A stretch of 64,000 bases of DNA from Chromatiales bacterium (GTDB lineage Bacteria > Pseudomonadota > Gammaproteobacteria > JAGRGH01). A program made the position numbers and the translations under genes. Position 1 is the stretch's first letter; each line of letters begins with the position of its first letter. The stretch covers positions 124,001 to 188,000 of the forward strand of contig JAGRGH010000032.1 in NCBI GenBank assembly GCA_020445605.1. The letters are read 5' to 3'. This document shows, one piece after another, positions 48,313 to 56,685 of the stretch. Under the pieces are notes generated by a model. It had not been told where the DNA came from. It ran no database searches and worked only from the letters and a program-made list of their open reading frames with translations.

Positions 48313-48801
48313 TCATTTCCTGTGTACCCGCGTTCCAAGCAAAAGCATGACCAGAACGGCCGCGCCGAATGCGTACAGTCCAGGCCGGGGTTCTACGCTC
48401 GCCAGCACGCCGGTCTTGGCGGACACCAGGATCACGGCAACGACAAAGACATCCAGCATCGACCACCGCCCGATACGTTCAGCGAGCGCCGATGCGCGAC
48501 GCAGACTCGATTGCGGCGCTGACACCATCGCACCGCCAAGCGCGGCGAGCTTGAACACCGGCAGCGCGACGCTGAACAACGCGATCGCGACCGAAAGCAT
48601 CTGTTCACCACCGATCCACAGATCGGCTATCGCACTGAACATGCTCACATCATCGTTGAACACCAACAGCTGCGAGACCCGTGCGAGCGGCAACAGGTAA
48701 CCGGCGGCGAGCAACCCGGCGGCCACGAACCACAACAGTGTGTTGACTCGCGACGGTCCGGAAAGTGCCGGCTCAGCAATCAAGGTTGGTTCCGATTCCA
48801 T
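48313..48801 (-). CDS. PqiA-like single-module membrane protein
   Basis: 162 residues with four membrane helices (VNTLLWFVAAGLLAAGYLLP, MLSVAIALFSVALPVFKLAA, MLDVFVVAVILVSAKTG, YAFGAAVLVMLLLG). It matches one module of paraquat-inducible protein A, including PVFKLAAL and RWSMLDVFVVA. PqiA works with MCE proteins in lipid transport, but no MCE gene is here and the zinc-ribbon Cys are missing. It is the first gene of the MoxR operon, which is an unusual place. Confidence 0.8.
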   Translation of the reverse strand: MESEPTLIAEPALSGPSRVNTLLWFVAAGLLAAGYLLPLARVSQLLVFNDDVSMFSAIADLWIGGEQMLSVAIALFSVALPVFKLAALGGAMVSAPQSSLRRASALAERIGRWSMLDVFVVAVILVSAKTGVLASVEPRPGLYAFGAAVLVMLLLGTRVHRK

Positions 48802-48912
48802 GGGAATTCATTGCAAAAGCACGTGAATGTGCCAATTTTAGCTGCAAAAAACCGGGGAAATGTGTAAGCTTCGCGCCGGAATTTCCCAAACCACCCCCAA
48901 TGGAGCGATACC

Positions 48913-49296
48913 ATGGCGGCAAAGAAAAAATCCGCGGCCAAAAAAAAGGCGGCGGCCACCAAGGCGGCACCGGCCGCCAAAGCAATCACCCAGAAGATGA
49001 CCCGTACGCAGATTCTGCAGGCCATCGCCGATGAAACCGGACTGAACCGCAAGCAGGTCGGCGCGGTGTTCGAGTCCTTGAGTGGTCTGGTCGAGCGCAA
49101 CCTGCGTCCGCGCGGCTCCGGCGAACTGACGATTCCGTTCAACGGCATGAAGGTCCGCCGTGTGCGCCGCCCGGCGCAGAAGGCCCGCATGGGTCGCAAT
49201 CCGGCCACCGGCGAAGCCGTGAAGATTGCCGCGAAACCGGCACGCACGGTTGTGAAGGTCACCGCGCTGAAGATGCTCAAGGACAAGGCCGGCTGA
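48913..49296 (+). CDS. HU-like DNA-binding protein with Lys/Ala-rich histone-type tail
   Basis: 127 residues. The first 28 residues are almost only Ala, Lys and a few Thr/Pro (AAKKKSAAKKKAAATKAAP), like histone H1 tails. Residues about 30-127 fit the HU/IHF fold: TRTQILQAIADETGLNRKQV, then LTIPFNGMKVRRVRRPAQKA and RMGRNPATGEAVKIAAK with the DNA-intercalating RNPATG arm. It likely compacts the nucleoid. It is monocistronic with GGAG before the ATG and a strong terminator after it. Confidence 0.88.
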   Translation: MAAKKKSAAKKKAAATKAAPAAKAITQKMTRTQILQAIADETGLNRKQVGAVFESLSGLVERNLRPRGSGELTIPFNGMKVRRVRRPAQKARMGRNPATGEAVKIAAKPARTVVKVTALKMLKDKAG

Positions 49297-49321
49297 ACCA
49301 ATAGCTTGCTGAAGCCCAAAT

Positions 49322-49351
49322 AAAAAAGGCGGTCTTTTGACCGCCTTTTTT
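49322..49351. terminator. Bidirectional intrinsic terminator
   Basis: AAAAAAGGCGGTC-TTTT-GACCGCCTTTTTT: a 7-bp GC stem flanked by an A-run and a T-run, so it works in both directions. It ends the HU-like gene and the convergent MlaC-like gene. Confidence 0.9.
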
Positions 49352-49395
49352 GTTTCGCGGACCGTGATTCATCCGCACACCATCCGCGGCATGAA

Positions 49396-49965
49396 TCAAC
49401 GATAGCCGTAGGTCTGCTGTGACATGCGCATCTGCCGGCGCAGCATGCCGCGGTAATACACGAGCGCGCTCGTACCGCTGGCAACCACGTCAAAGATCTT
49501 CCAGCCCGAATCTCCGCGGTAGAAGCGGAAGTCGACACTCATCGGGATCGCGTTCGGCCGGATGATCCATGCACGAACAACGGATTCCTTGTCGCCACGC
49601 AGACGCGGTTCCGACAGGCGGACCTGCGCATCGCGGTAGCCGACCAGTGCCTGGGCGAGCGTCGAAAGCAGGTGTCCCTCAATCACCTGGACGACGGAGC
49701 TGACGGCCTCCGGCGGCATCTGCCGGCCCATCGGGCCCAGTGCCCAGTCGGCCATGTATTCAAAGTCGAACGACGGCGCGATCTCCTGATCGAGGAACCG
49801 CATCGCGGCCTCCCGGTTCTGGGCGCCGCCGCCGCGGACAAAACTGGTCAGCCGGTCGATGCCGTCCTGCAGGACGGCGGTCGGGTCGCCGCCGGTCGCA
49901 CCGGCCGGGGCCGTAAAAGCGAGGCAGGCCAGCGAAAGGGCCAAATTACGCAAGGTTCTCATCAT
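49396..49965 (-). CDS. MlaC/Ttg2D-family periplasmic protein
   Basis: 189 residues from the ATG at 49965, with GGAG 8 bases upstream. Signal peptide LALSLACLAFTAPAGA. The rest fits MlaC, the periplasmic phospholipid shuttle: EIAPSFDFEYMADWALGP (about 62), LAQALVGYRDAQVR (about 107), then SVDFRFYRGDSGWKIFDVVA (about 146). No mlaABDEF genes are adjacent, so it may serve another lipid-related system or be an orphan paralogue. Confidence 0.75.
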   Translation of the reverse strand: MMRTLRNLALSLACLAFTAPAGATGGDPTAVLQDGIDRLTSFVRGGGAQNREAAMRFLDQEIAPSFDFEYMADWALGPMGRQMPPEAVSSVVQVIEGHLLSTLAQALVGYRDAQVRLSEPRLRGDKESVVRAWIIRPNAIPMSVDFRFYRGDSGWKIFDVVASGTSALVYYRGMLRRQMRMSQQTYGYR

Positions 49966-50123
49966 CGGGTAGTCTCCAGGCGGTCGGTTCAGGACGCTGC
50001 GCAGCTTGCCCGTTGCGCGCGGTCGCCGCAACAACACCGGGAAACAAACCGGGGGCTCGTCGGGTCCGGAACCGCTGATCGGCGCGGGTATAATGGCGCG
50101 TCAATCCTGCACTGGAAGCCCCC

Positions 50124-50543
50124 ATGGCGAACGTAAAATTCGGCTGGTCCAACGCCTTCGTGCGCCTGATCCTGGCACTGCTGCTGGTGTTTGCGACCTA
50201 CAACCCCGAGGGCCACTCGTTCTACCACTGGGCGATCGCGCCGCCCATGGAGATCACGGCCATCAAGGTGTTCGTGTTCGTCGCCCTGCTGATTGGCTGG
50301 GTGATCCTGCTGCGCGCGACCCTGCGTTCACTCGGCCCGGTCGGCATGGTCCTCGCGATTGCGTTTTTCGGCACCCTGGCCTGGCTGTTTCTCGACTGGA
50401 TGAATCTCGATCCGGGCAACACACGGATCATGACGTACGTCATCGAGCTGTGCCTGGCGCTGGTGCTGGCCGCCGGTGTGTCCTGGTCGCATGTGCGCCG
50501 GCGCATCTCCGGGCAGCTCGATATCGACGATGTCGAAACCTGA
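50124..50543 (+). CDS. Conserved small membrane protein (DUF6524-like)
   Basis: 139 residues with four membrane helices (about 10-27, 45-64, 72-90, 103-121). The stretch LVFATYNPEGHSFYHW is a pattern I associate with the uncharacterised DUF6524 family, but I cannot verify it. It stands alone; repeat family B begins 16 bases after its stop. Confidence 0.65.
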   Translation: MANVKFGWSNAFVRLILALLLVFATYNPEGHSFYHWAIAPPMEITAIKVFVFVALLIGWVILLRATLRSLGPVGMVLAIAFFGTLAWLFLDWMNLDPGNTRIMTYVIELCLALVLAAGVSWSHVRRRISGQLDIDDVET

Positions 50544-50558
50544 ACCAACCATGACTAT

Positions 50559-50710
50559 GGAAGCCCTGATCAGTCCGTCCAGGATTGCCAGAGCGACGAA
50601 AGCGAAAAAGCGCGGCTGTTCGTTTTCTTTTACTTTGAACGGCTTGCAGCCGCCGAAAATGCCAGCACCTTCATGTGCCGCGGGAAACTCTGAACTCTTC
50701 AGAGTTTCCC
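50559..50710. repeat. Repeat family B, copy 1
   Basis: Begins GGAAGCCCTGATCAGTCCGT, continues AGGATTGCCAGAGCGACGAA and AGCGAAAAAG, has TTCGTTTTCTTT in the middle, and ends with GTGCCGCGGGAA and a stem AAACTCTGAA...TTCAGAGTTT. Copy 2 at 59090 shares both ends and much of the middle. It fills the gap between two convergent genes; its last bases touch the stop codon of the MFS-acyltransferase gene. Confidence 0.85.
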
Positions 50711-52596
50711 TAGCGAACTTCACCGCGTAGTTCGCGCACGGTCGATTCGAGCGTCGCTACGGTAAGGCCGGCACCGGGCAGCGGTGGGCCGGCGATGAGC
50801 TCGACGCGGGCCCACAGCTTGCGTGGTCCGCCGCGGAACAGCCCGCCGTGGCTGCGCGAGAACAGACTCCCCCACAGCCCGCGCAGGGCCATCGGAACGA
50901 CCGGGACGGCGCGTCGTGCGAGCGCGCGTTCGATACCCGGCCGAAACTCGCCGATCTCACCATCCGCCGTGAGACGGCCTTCGGGGAAGATGCAGACGAT
51001 CTCGCCTGCGGCAAGCGCCGCGTCGATTCGATCGAACGCCGTGTTGTAGAGAATTTCGTCTTCGCGTCTGCCCGCGATGGGAATCGCGCCCGCCGCGCGA
51101 AACAGATAACTCAGCACCGGCGTGCTGAAAATCTTGTAGTACATCACGAAGCGCACGGGTCGCCGTACGCAGGCACCGATGATCAGCGCGTCCACGTAGC
51201 TGACGTGATTGCATGCGAGCATCGCCGGTCCGTCGCTCGGAATGTGGCGGCTCAGCCCGTTCGTGCGGACGCGGTACAGCGCGTGCACGAGCAGCCAGCT
51301 CACCGCGCGCAGCGTGAACTCCGGCACCAGCATAAAGATGAAAACCGCCACGACGGCATTCATGACCGCGAGCAGACCGAACAGCTGCGGGATCGTGACG
51401 CCTGCGCCGAGCAGGCCGGCCGCCATGATCGAGGCGACCACCATCGCGGCGGCGTTCAGGATGGTGTTGCCGGCGATGGTGCGCGCGCGCGCGTCTTCCG
51501 GTGCGCGCGACTGCACCAGCGCGAACAGCGGCACGATGTAGAAACCGCCGAACGTACCGATCGCAACCAGATCGAATGCGACCCGCCAGCTTCCGGGGCG
51601 CGACAGGAACTCCCCGGCCCCGACCAGCGGACCACCATGCTGGGCATTGGCGGCGAACACCAGATCGAGACCGAAAACCGTGAGCCCCAGCGCACCGATC
51701 GGCACCAGTCCGATCTCCACGCGCCCGGCGGACAGGCGTTCACACGACAGCGATCCGATGCCGATGCCGACTGAAAACAGCGTCAGCAGCAGCGTTACCA
51801 CGCGTTCGTCACCACCGAGCGTGTACTGGGTGTAGTTCGGCAGCTGGGTCAGATACACGACGCCGAGAAACCAGAACCACGACACGCCCATGATCGAAAG
51901 GAACACGCTGCGACCACGGCGGATCAGCCGCAGGTTTTCCCAAACGGCGGTGAAGGGATTGAAGTTCACGCGCAGGCCCGGCGCCGCTGCCGGCGCGGCC
52001 GGGATCGGCCGACTGGCGAGATAGCCGAGAATCGCGATCACAACGATGGCGGTCGCGACATACAGCCGGCCGCCCTCGCGTTCGGCGATCAGCATACCGC
52101 CCAGCATCGTGCCAAGAAGAATCGCCAGAAACGTGCCGGCCTGCACGAGTGCGTTGCCGCCGACCAGTTCGTTCTCGCGCAGATGCTGCGGCAGGATGCC
52201 GTACTTGATCGGCGCGAAGAACGTCGACTGCGCGCCCATCGCAAACAGCAGCACGATGAGGCCGGTCAGCGACTGGAACCAGAACGCCAGCGCCGCGGCG
52301 GACATGATGCCGATCTCGGCGAGCTTGATGTAACGGATCAGGCGCGCCTTGTCATGGCGCTCGGCGAGCTGACCGGCGCCGGCCGCGAACAGGAAAAACG
52401 GCAGGATGAAAAGCCCCGCGGCAACGTTCGTCAGGATGTTCGTGTCGGTGCGATCGAGCCCGGCCTGCTGATAAGCGATCAGGATGATCAGCGCGTTCTT
52501 GAAGACGTTGTCATTGAACGCACCAAGGAACTGCGTGAGAAAGTACGGGGCGAAGCGCCGCTGGCCGAGCAGGCGGAACTGCTGCCCCGCGCTCAT
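50710..52596 (-). CDS. MFS lysophospholipid transporter-acyltransferase fusion (LplT-PlsC type)
   Basis: 628 residues. Residues about 1-420 are a 12-helix MFS domain of the LplT type (LTQFLGAFNDNVFKNALII at the start). Residues about 435-620 are a PlsC acyltransferase with the catalytic NHVSYVDALI (HxxxxD, about 460) and FPEGRLT (about 537). LplT imports lysophospholipids and the acyltransferase re-acylates them. The acyl-ACP synthetase domain found in some longer fusions is missing. The gene overlaps the upstream Nudix gene by 4 bases. Confidence 0.9.
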   Translation of the reverse strand: MSAGQQFRLLGQRRFAPYFLTQFLGAFNDNVFKNALIILIAYQQAGLDRTDTNILTNVAAGLFILPFFLFAAGAGQLAERHDKARLIRYIKLAEIGIMSAAALAFWFQSLTGLIVLLFAMGAQSTFFAPIKYGILPQHLRENELVGGNALVQAGTFLAILLGTMLGGMLIAEREGGRLYVATAIVVIAILGYLASRPIPAAPAAAPGLRVNFNPFTAVWENLRLIRRGRSVFLSIMGVSWFWFLGVVYLTQLPNYTQYTLGGDERVVTLLLTLFSVGIGIGSLSCERLSAGRVEIGLVPIGALGLTVFGLDLVFAANAQHGGPLVGAGEFLSRPGSWRVAFDLVAIGTFGGFYIVPLFALVQSRAPEDARARTIAGNTILNAAAMVVASIMAAGLLGAGVTIPQLFGLLAVMNAVVAVFIFMLVPEFTLRAVSWLLVHALYRVRTNGLSRHIPSDGPAMLACNHVSYVDALIIGACVRRPVRFVMYYKIFSTPVLSYLFRAAGAIPIAGRREDEILYNTAFDRIDAALAAGEIVCIFPEGRLTADGEIGEFRPGIERALARRAVPVVPMALRGLWGSLFSRSHGGLFRGGPRKLWARVELIAGPPLPGAGLTVATLESTVRELRGEVR

Positions 52597-53165
52597 TCGT
52601 GCATCTCGACCCGGAACCGCACGGCCTCGCCGGGGAGCCGGATCAGATTGCCGGAATGCAGCCGGAATCCGCCGCCGGCGCGATCGGCGAGATACAGCTT
52701 CAGGCTCTCGGCGACCACCGGAAACGCCATTTCATCCCAGGGCAGTTCGTCCGCGCTGAACAGTCGCGTCTCCAGGCTTTCGTCGCTGACATCGAAACCG
52801 GGCTGTGCCAGACGCGCGCGAAACAGCGTATAGACTTGGTTGATGTGCGGCAGATTGAAAAGCGTGAACAGCCGCAGATCATCGACGAGCGCGCGGGCCT
52901 CCTCCCAGGTCTCGCGCGCCGCGGCGTTCTGCGTGGACTCGCCGTTCTCCATGAATCCCGCAGGGACCGTCCACTTGCCGTAGCGCGGTTCGATGCCGCG
53001 TCTACACAGCAGGATCCGGCCCTCGACATCGATGATGCAGCCGGCGACGATCTTCGGGTTCTGGTAGTGAATCATTCCGCAGCTCGCGCAGACGAAGCGC
53101 TCGCGGTGATCGCCGGCCGGGATGCGCCGCTCGACGCCCTCGCCGCAGTGGCTGCAGAATCGCAT
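52593..53165 (-). CDS. Nudix hydrolase with N-terminal zinc ribbon (NudC-like)
   Basis: 190 residues. A zinc ribbon CSHCGE...CASCGM lies at about residues 4-30, then the Nudix domain with box GFMENGESTQNAAARETWEE (about 70-89), including the metal-binding REtwEE. The protein is shorter than NudC and fits ADP-ribose or nucleotide-sugar type pyrophosphatases with a ribbon. It lies 4 bases from hemH and overlaps the MFS-acyltransferase gene, forming a three-gene operon. Confidence 0.85.
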   Translation of the reverse strand: MRFCSHCGEGVERRIPAGDHRERFVCASCGMIHYQNPKIVAGCIIDVEGRILLCRRGIEPRYGKWTVPAGFMENGESTQNAAARETWEEARALVDDLRLFTLFNLPHINQVYTLFRARLAQPGFDVSDESLETRLFSADELPWDEMAFPVVAESLKLYLADRAGGGFRLHSGNLIRLPGEAVRFRVEMHE

Positions 53166-53169
53166 CGTT

Positions 53170-54261
53170 CTAGCGGCTCGCGCCGATCGCCTTTGCCCGC
53201 GCGGCGCTGGCCGATCGCTCGTCTTCAGTCGGTCCGCTCGCGGGCCATCCGCCGAAGTGTCTGTTCACCAGCGCGGCGAGTGCCTCGATGTGGTCGGTCC
53301 GCGCGTTCAGCGCCGGGATGTAGCGGAACTCGCGCCCGCCGGCGCCGAGGAAATAGTCGCGGTTCTCCACGCCGATCTCCTCGAGCGTTTCAAGGCAGTC
53401 CGCGGAAAATCCCGGACAGACCACAGCGACCGAGCCGACACCGCTAGAGCCCCAGCCCTTCAGCGTTTCGTCGGTGTAGGGCTTCAGCCATTCCTTGGGC
53501 CCGAAGCGCGACTGGAAACTGACCGACCAGAAATCGTCGGCGAGGCCAAGCTTCTCGGCAACGAGGCGCGCGGTCTTCTGGCAATGACAGAAATACGGGT
53601 CGCCGGCATCGAAGTACTGGCGCGGGATGCCGTGAAACGAGAACAGCAGGCGATCCGGCCGGCCGTGCGCGGCGAACGCCTCACCGATCGAGCCTGCCAG
53701 CGCTGCGATGAAGCCGGGGTCGTCGTGATAGTTCGCGACGGTGCGAAGCTCCGGGACACGCCGCCAGGTCTTGAACACATCGAACACCGCGTCGAACACG
53801 CTGGCCGTGGTCGTCGCCGAGTACTGCGGGTACATCGGCAGCACCAGCACGCGAGCGCAGCCTGCGGCACGCAGGGCTTCCAGTCCGGCGCGAACGGAGG
53901 GTTCGCCGTAGCGCATCGCCAGCGCGACACGCAGCCGCTCGCCGGCGGGATCGAGCGCCTGCTGCAGGGCGGCCGCCTGGTCGGCGGAAATGGCCGCGAG
54001 CGGCGAGCCGCGATCGCTCCAGACCGACTGATAGGCGTGCGCCGAGCGCTTCGGACGGGTGCGCAGCACGATCCCGTGCAGCACCGGCAGCCACACCGCG
54101 CGCGGCGCCTCGATGATGCGGGTGTCGCTCAGGAACTCGGCCAGATAGCGGCGCAGGGCCCCCGGCGTGGGGGCCTCCGGCGTGCCGAGATTGACCATCA
54201 GCACGCCTGAGCGAACGGGGTCGTCGTGCCGGTATTCGGGTTCGGGCGCGTAGCGTGGCAT
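53170..54261 (-). CDS. hemH: Ferrochelatase
   Basis: 363 residues from the ATG at 54261; ATGs at 54294 and 54321 are possible. It inserts Fe2+ into protoporphyrin IX, the last step of haem synthesis. Seen: SGVLMVNLGTPEAPT (about 18), VLVLPMYPQYSATTTASVFD (about 145), LLFSFHGIPRQYFDAGDPY with the metal-binding His (about 205) and the C-terminal glutamate region SADCLETLEEIG (about 285). It is the first gene of a hemH-Nudix-lysolipid operon. Confidence 0.95.
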   Translation of the reverse strand: MPRYAPEPEYRHDDPVRSGVLMVNLGTPEAPTPGALRRYLAEFLSDTRIIEAPRAVWLPVLHGIVLRTRPKRSAHAYQSVWSDRGSPLAAISADQAAALQQALDPAGERLRVALAMRYGEPSVRAGLEALRAAGCARVLVLPMYPQYSATTTASVFDAVFDVFKTWRRVPELRTVANYHDDPGFIAALAGSIGEAFAAHGRPDRLLFSFHGIPRQYFDAGDPYFCHCQKTARLVAEKLGLADDFWSVSFQSRFGPKEWLKPYTDETLKGWGSSGVGSVAVVCPGFSADCLETLEEIGVENRDYFLGAGGREFRYIPALNARTDHIEALAALVNRHFGGWPASGPTEDERSASAARAKAIGASR

Positions 54262-54348
54262 GGTGAACAGGGCCTTGGCGGCGAGGGCTGGCATCGTGCC
54301 GCAGCGGGGCAGGGAACGCAAAGCCCGCCGGTGCTAGTCTTGCGGATC

Positions 54349-54903
54349 ATGGACGACCAGCTGACCGAGCCTGATCAGGCGCGTCGCGACGCCGCCGCGG
54401 CCGCGGTGCTGGTGTTTGCCTACGGCTCGAATCTTTCCAGCGCCCGTCTGCGCCGGCGTGCACCGTCCGCGCAAGCGCTCACCACGGCGCGCCTGGACGG
54501 CTACCGGCTGGCGTTCCACAAGCCGGGTCTGGACGGCTCGGCGAAGTGCGACGCGCTGTATACCGGCGCCCATTCCGACACCGTGCACGGCGTGGTCTAC
54601 CGGATCGACCCCGCGGACAAGCCCGCACTCGACACCGCTGAGTCGCTCGGCGTGGGATATGCCGAACACTGCGTGGAGGTGATTTCCCCGCAGGGCGAGT
54701 GGATCCGGGCGGGCATCTATCTCGCACTTCAGATCCAGCCCGGGCTGCGCCCGTTCGACTGGTACCGCGAGCACCTGCTGCGCGGCGCGCGCGAACACGG
54801 CCTTTCCCCGGCAGTGGTCCGCGGGCTTTCGGCGGTGCCCTGCGTGGTGGACCCCGACACTGAGCGACGCTCCCGGGAACTGGCGATCTATCGCGGCCCG
54901 TAG
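54349..54903 (+). CDS. Gamma-glutamylcyclotransferase-like protein
   Basis: 184 residues from the ATG at 54349. The substrate-binding loop FAYGSNLSS (about residues 22-30) and a conserved Glu in DTAESLGVGYAEHCVEV (about 94-110) match the GGCT/AIG2 fold, which releases 5-oxoproline from gamma-glutamyl peptides. The exact substrate is unknown. It is divergent from hemH across a short gap. Confidence 0.8.
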   Translation: MDDQLTEPDQARRDAAAAAVLVFAYGSNLSSARLRRRAPSAQALTTARLDGYRLAFHKPGLDGSAKCDALYTGAHSDTVHGVVYRIDPADKPALDTAESLGVGYAEHCVEVISPQGEWIRAGIYLALQIQPGLRPFDWYREHLLRGAREHGLSPAVVRGLSAVPCVVDPDTERRSRELAIYRGP

Positions 54904-55086
54904 CAGGCGCCGCTCTCCACGCTTCCTGTCGTCCGCCCGATGCTGCGGCAAGCAGCGGCAACCGGCCGACCGCAACGAAATTGGCAATGCCCGCGCCCGG
55001 GCGTAAGCTTGTCCGGCCAATGCGGCGGCGCTATTGCGCGAGCCTCCGGCAGACCGCCACCGGACCATCACAGGAGCTTCGTCCCC

Positions 55087-55614
55087 ATGGTTTCGATCCA
55101 CAAACGCCTCGTCGACGCGTCGATTGCGCTGATCGGCTTCGGATTCTCCGCAGCAGCGACCGCCGGAGCACCGGTCATGGTCTACGGGCCGGCGGTGCCG
55201 ACGGCGGTGCCCCTCATGGGCGGTGCCGGGCTGGTCCTGCTGGCCGGACTGCTCGCGGTGCTTGGCATGCGCCTGCATCGGCGCGGTGGCGGAGGCGCCA
55301 CGCTGGCCGCCGTTCTCACCAGCGCCCTGGCACTGGCATCTGCCGGCACCGGCGTAAAGCTGGTTGATCAGGCCACTGCGATACCGGTCGCGACCGACCA
55401 GCTCGACCTCGCCGGTGGCGGCAGCGTGCCGGTCATTGGAAGCTTCTTGAACATCTACCAGAACACCTCGGGCGTGGCGCAGGTGATCAAGGACATCGCG
55501 CTGCCGGTGGTCTGTCCGACTTACCCAACTGGCGACCCTCTCGAATGCACCTTGGGTAAGGTCATCGCGTCGGAGGGTTTCTGCGAGATCGACTGCAGGG
55601 ATGTCGAGGAATGA
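55087..55614 (+). CDS. Exported protein with internal hydrophobic sorting-like segment
   Basis: 175 residues from the ATG at 55087 (AGGAG 12 bases upstream). A signal peptide (about 8-26) is followed at once by PAVPTAVPLMGGAGLVLLAG and LLAVLGMRLHRRGG, i.e. a proline turn, a helix and a basic cluster, then another hydrophobic segment and a soluble tail with four Cys. This resembles the rare 'midcut by XrtH' sorting layout, where the processing signal lies inside the protein, but I cannot verify it. No exosortase is in the window. Confidence 0.5.
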   Translation: MVSIHKRLVDASIALIGFGFSAAATAGAPVMVYGPAVPTAVPLMGGAGLVLLAGLLAVLGMRLHRRGGGGATLAAVLTSALALASAGTGVKLVDQATAIPVATDQLDLAGGGSVPVIGSFLNIYQNTSGVAQVIKDIALPVVCPTYPTGDPLECTLGKVIASEGFCEIDCRDVEE

Positions 55615-55639
55615 TCTGGCTTCCTGCGCGCTGAACAAG

Positions 55640-55660
55640 GCCGCCTGCGGGCGGCTTTTT
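55640..55660 (+). terminator. Intrinsic terminator
   Basis: GCCGCC-TGCG-GGCGGC followed by TTTTT, 26 bases after the stop of the 55087 gene. Confidence 0.9.
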
Positions 55661-55794
55661 CATTCTGGCCGCCGCCCCTGTCGCGGCGGCGATTGAGCGA
55701 ATCGCACGAGGTGTGGCGCCGCGCCACGCGGGCCGTGTCCTGCTAGGATTTGCCGCATCGATCGCCAAGCAACGGCCGCCGGAGGCTCGGGCAG

Positions 55795-56685
55795 ATGAAC
55801 CTGCGACTGAAATTCAACCTGATCCTGCTCGCCACCGGCCTCGTCGGCCTGACCGTGGCCGGCGTGTTCACCCATCGCCTGCTGCAGCAGCACGCCGAAC
55901 AGGAGGTGCTCGAACAGGCGAACATGATGATGGAAAGCGCGCTGGCCGTGCGCAAGTACACGGTCGACGAACTGCGCCCGTTATTGCGCAAGGTCCCCGG
56001 CGACGAGTTTCTGCCACAGACCGTTCCGGCCTACGCGGCATCGCGCTATGTGGCCGCGCTGCAGAAAAACCACCCGGATTACGGCTACAAGGAGGCGGCG
56101 TTGAATCCGTCGAACCCGTCGAATCGCGCAACCGACTGGGAGGCCGACATCATCGAATGGTTTCGCACCCACCCGCAGGCCGACCAGCTGACCGGTGCGC
56201 GCGAGACACCGATCGGACCGTCGTTCTATTACAGCCGCCCGATCCGCATCACCGACGGCGCCTGCCTGAGCTGCCACGACCGCGCCGACAACGCCCCCAA
56301 GGCCGTGGTGGCCCGTTACGGCGCTGTCAACGGCTTCGGCTGGAAGATGAACGAGACGGTCGGCGCGCAGGTCGTTTCGGTGCCGCAGTCGCTGCCGTTC
56401 GAACGCGCACGGCAGGCGTTCTATCTGTTCATGGCGATGCTGGCGGGCGTGTTCGTGCTGGTCGGCGTGGTCATGAACGTGCTGCTGTCGCGGCTGGTCA
56501 TCCGGCCCATCGAGGGCATGGCCCGGCACGCCGAGGAGCTCAGCCAGGGCAAGCTCGCCGGAGCCGAACTCAAGGTCCGCGGCAGTGACGAACTGGCCCA
56601 GCTCGGTCGCTCCATCAACCTCATGCAGCGCAGCCTCGGCAGCGCGATGGACATGCTCAACGAGACGCTCGGTCCGCGCCGGTGA
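55795..56685 (+). CDS. Membrane DUF3365 haem-sensor protein with HAMP domain
   Basis: 296 residues from the ATG at 55795, with GGAGG upstream. TM1 about 8-26, a periplasmic DUF3365/Tll0287-like domain (about 45-205) with haem motif CLSCHDRAD (about 160), TM2 about 207-232, then a HAMP linker (VIRPIEGMARHAEELSQGKL, about 236-255) and a helix. There is no kinase, cyclase or methyl-accepting part, so the signal must pass to a partner. The stop overlaps the GTG of a Ser/Thr kinase gene by 4 bases, making that kinase the obvious partner. It likely senses redox state or a gas. Confidence 0.85.
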   Translation: MNLRLKFNLILLATGLVGLTVAGVFTHRLLQQHAEQEVLEQANMMMESALAVRKYTVDELRPLLRKVPGDEFLPQTVPAYAASRYVAALQKNHPDYGYKEAALNPSNPSNRATDWEADIIEWFRTHPQADQLTGARETPIGPSFYYSRPIRITDGACLSCHDRADNAPKAVVARYGAVNGFGWKMNETVGAQVVSVPQSLPFERARQAFYLFMAMLAGVFVLVGVVMNVLLSRLVIRPIEGMARHAEELSQGKLAGAELKVRGSDELAQLGRSINLMQRSLGSAMDMLNETLGPRR

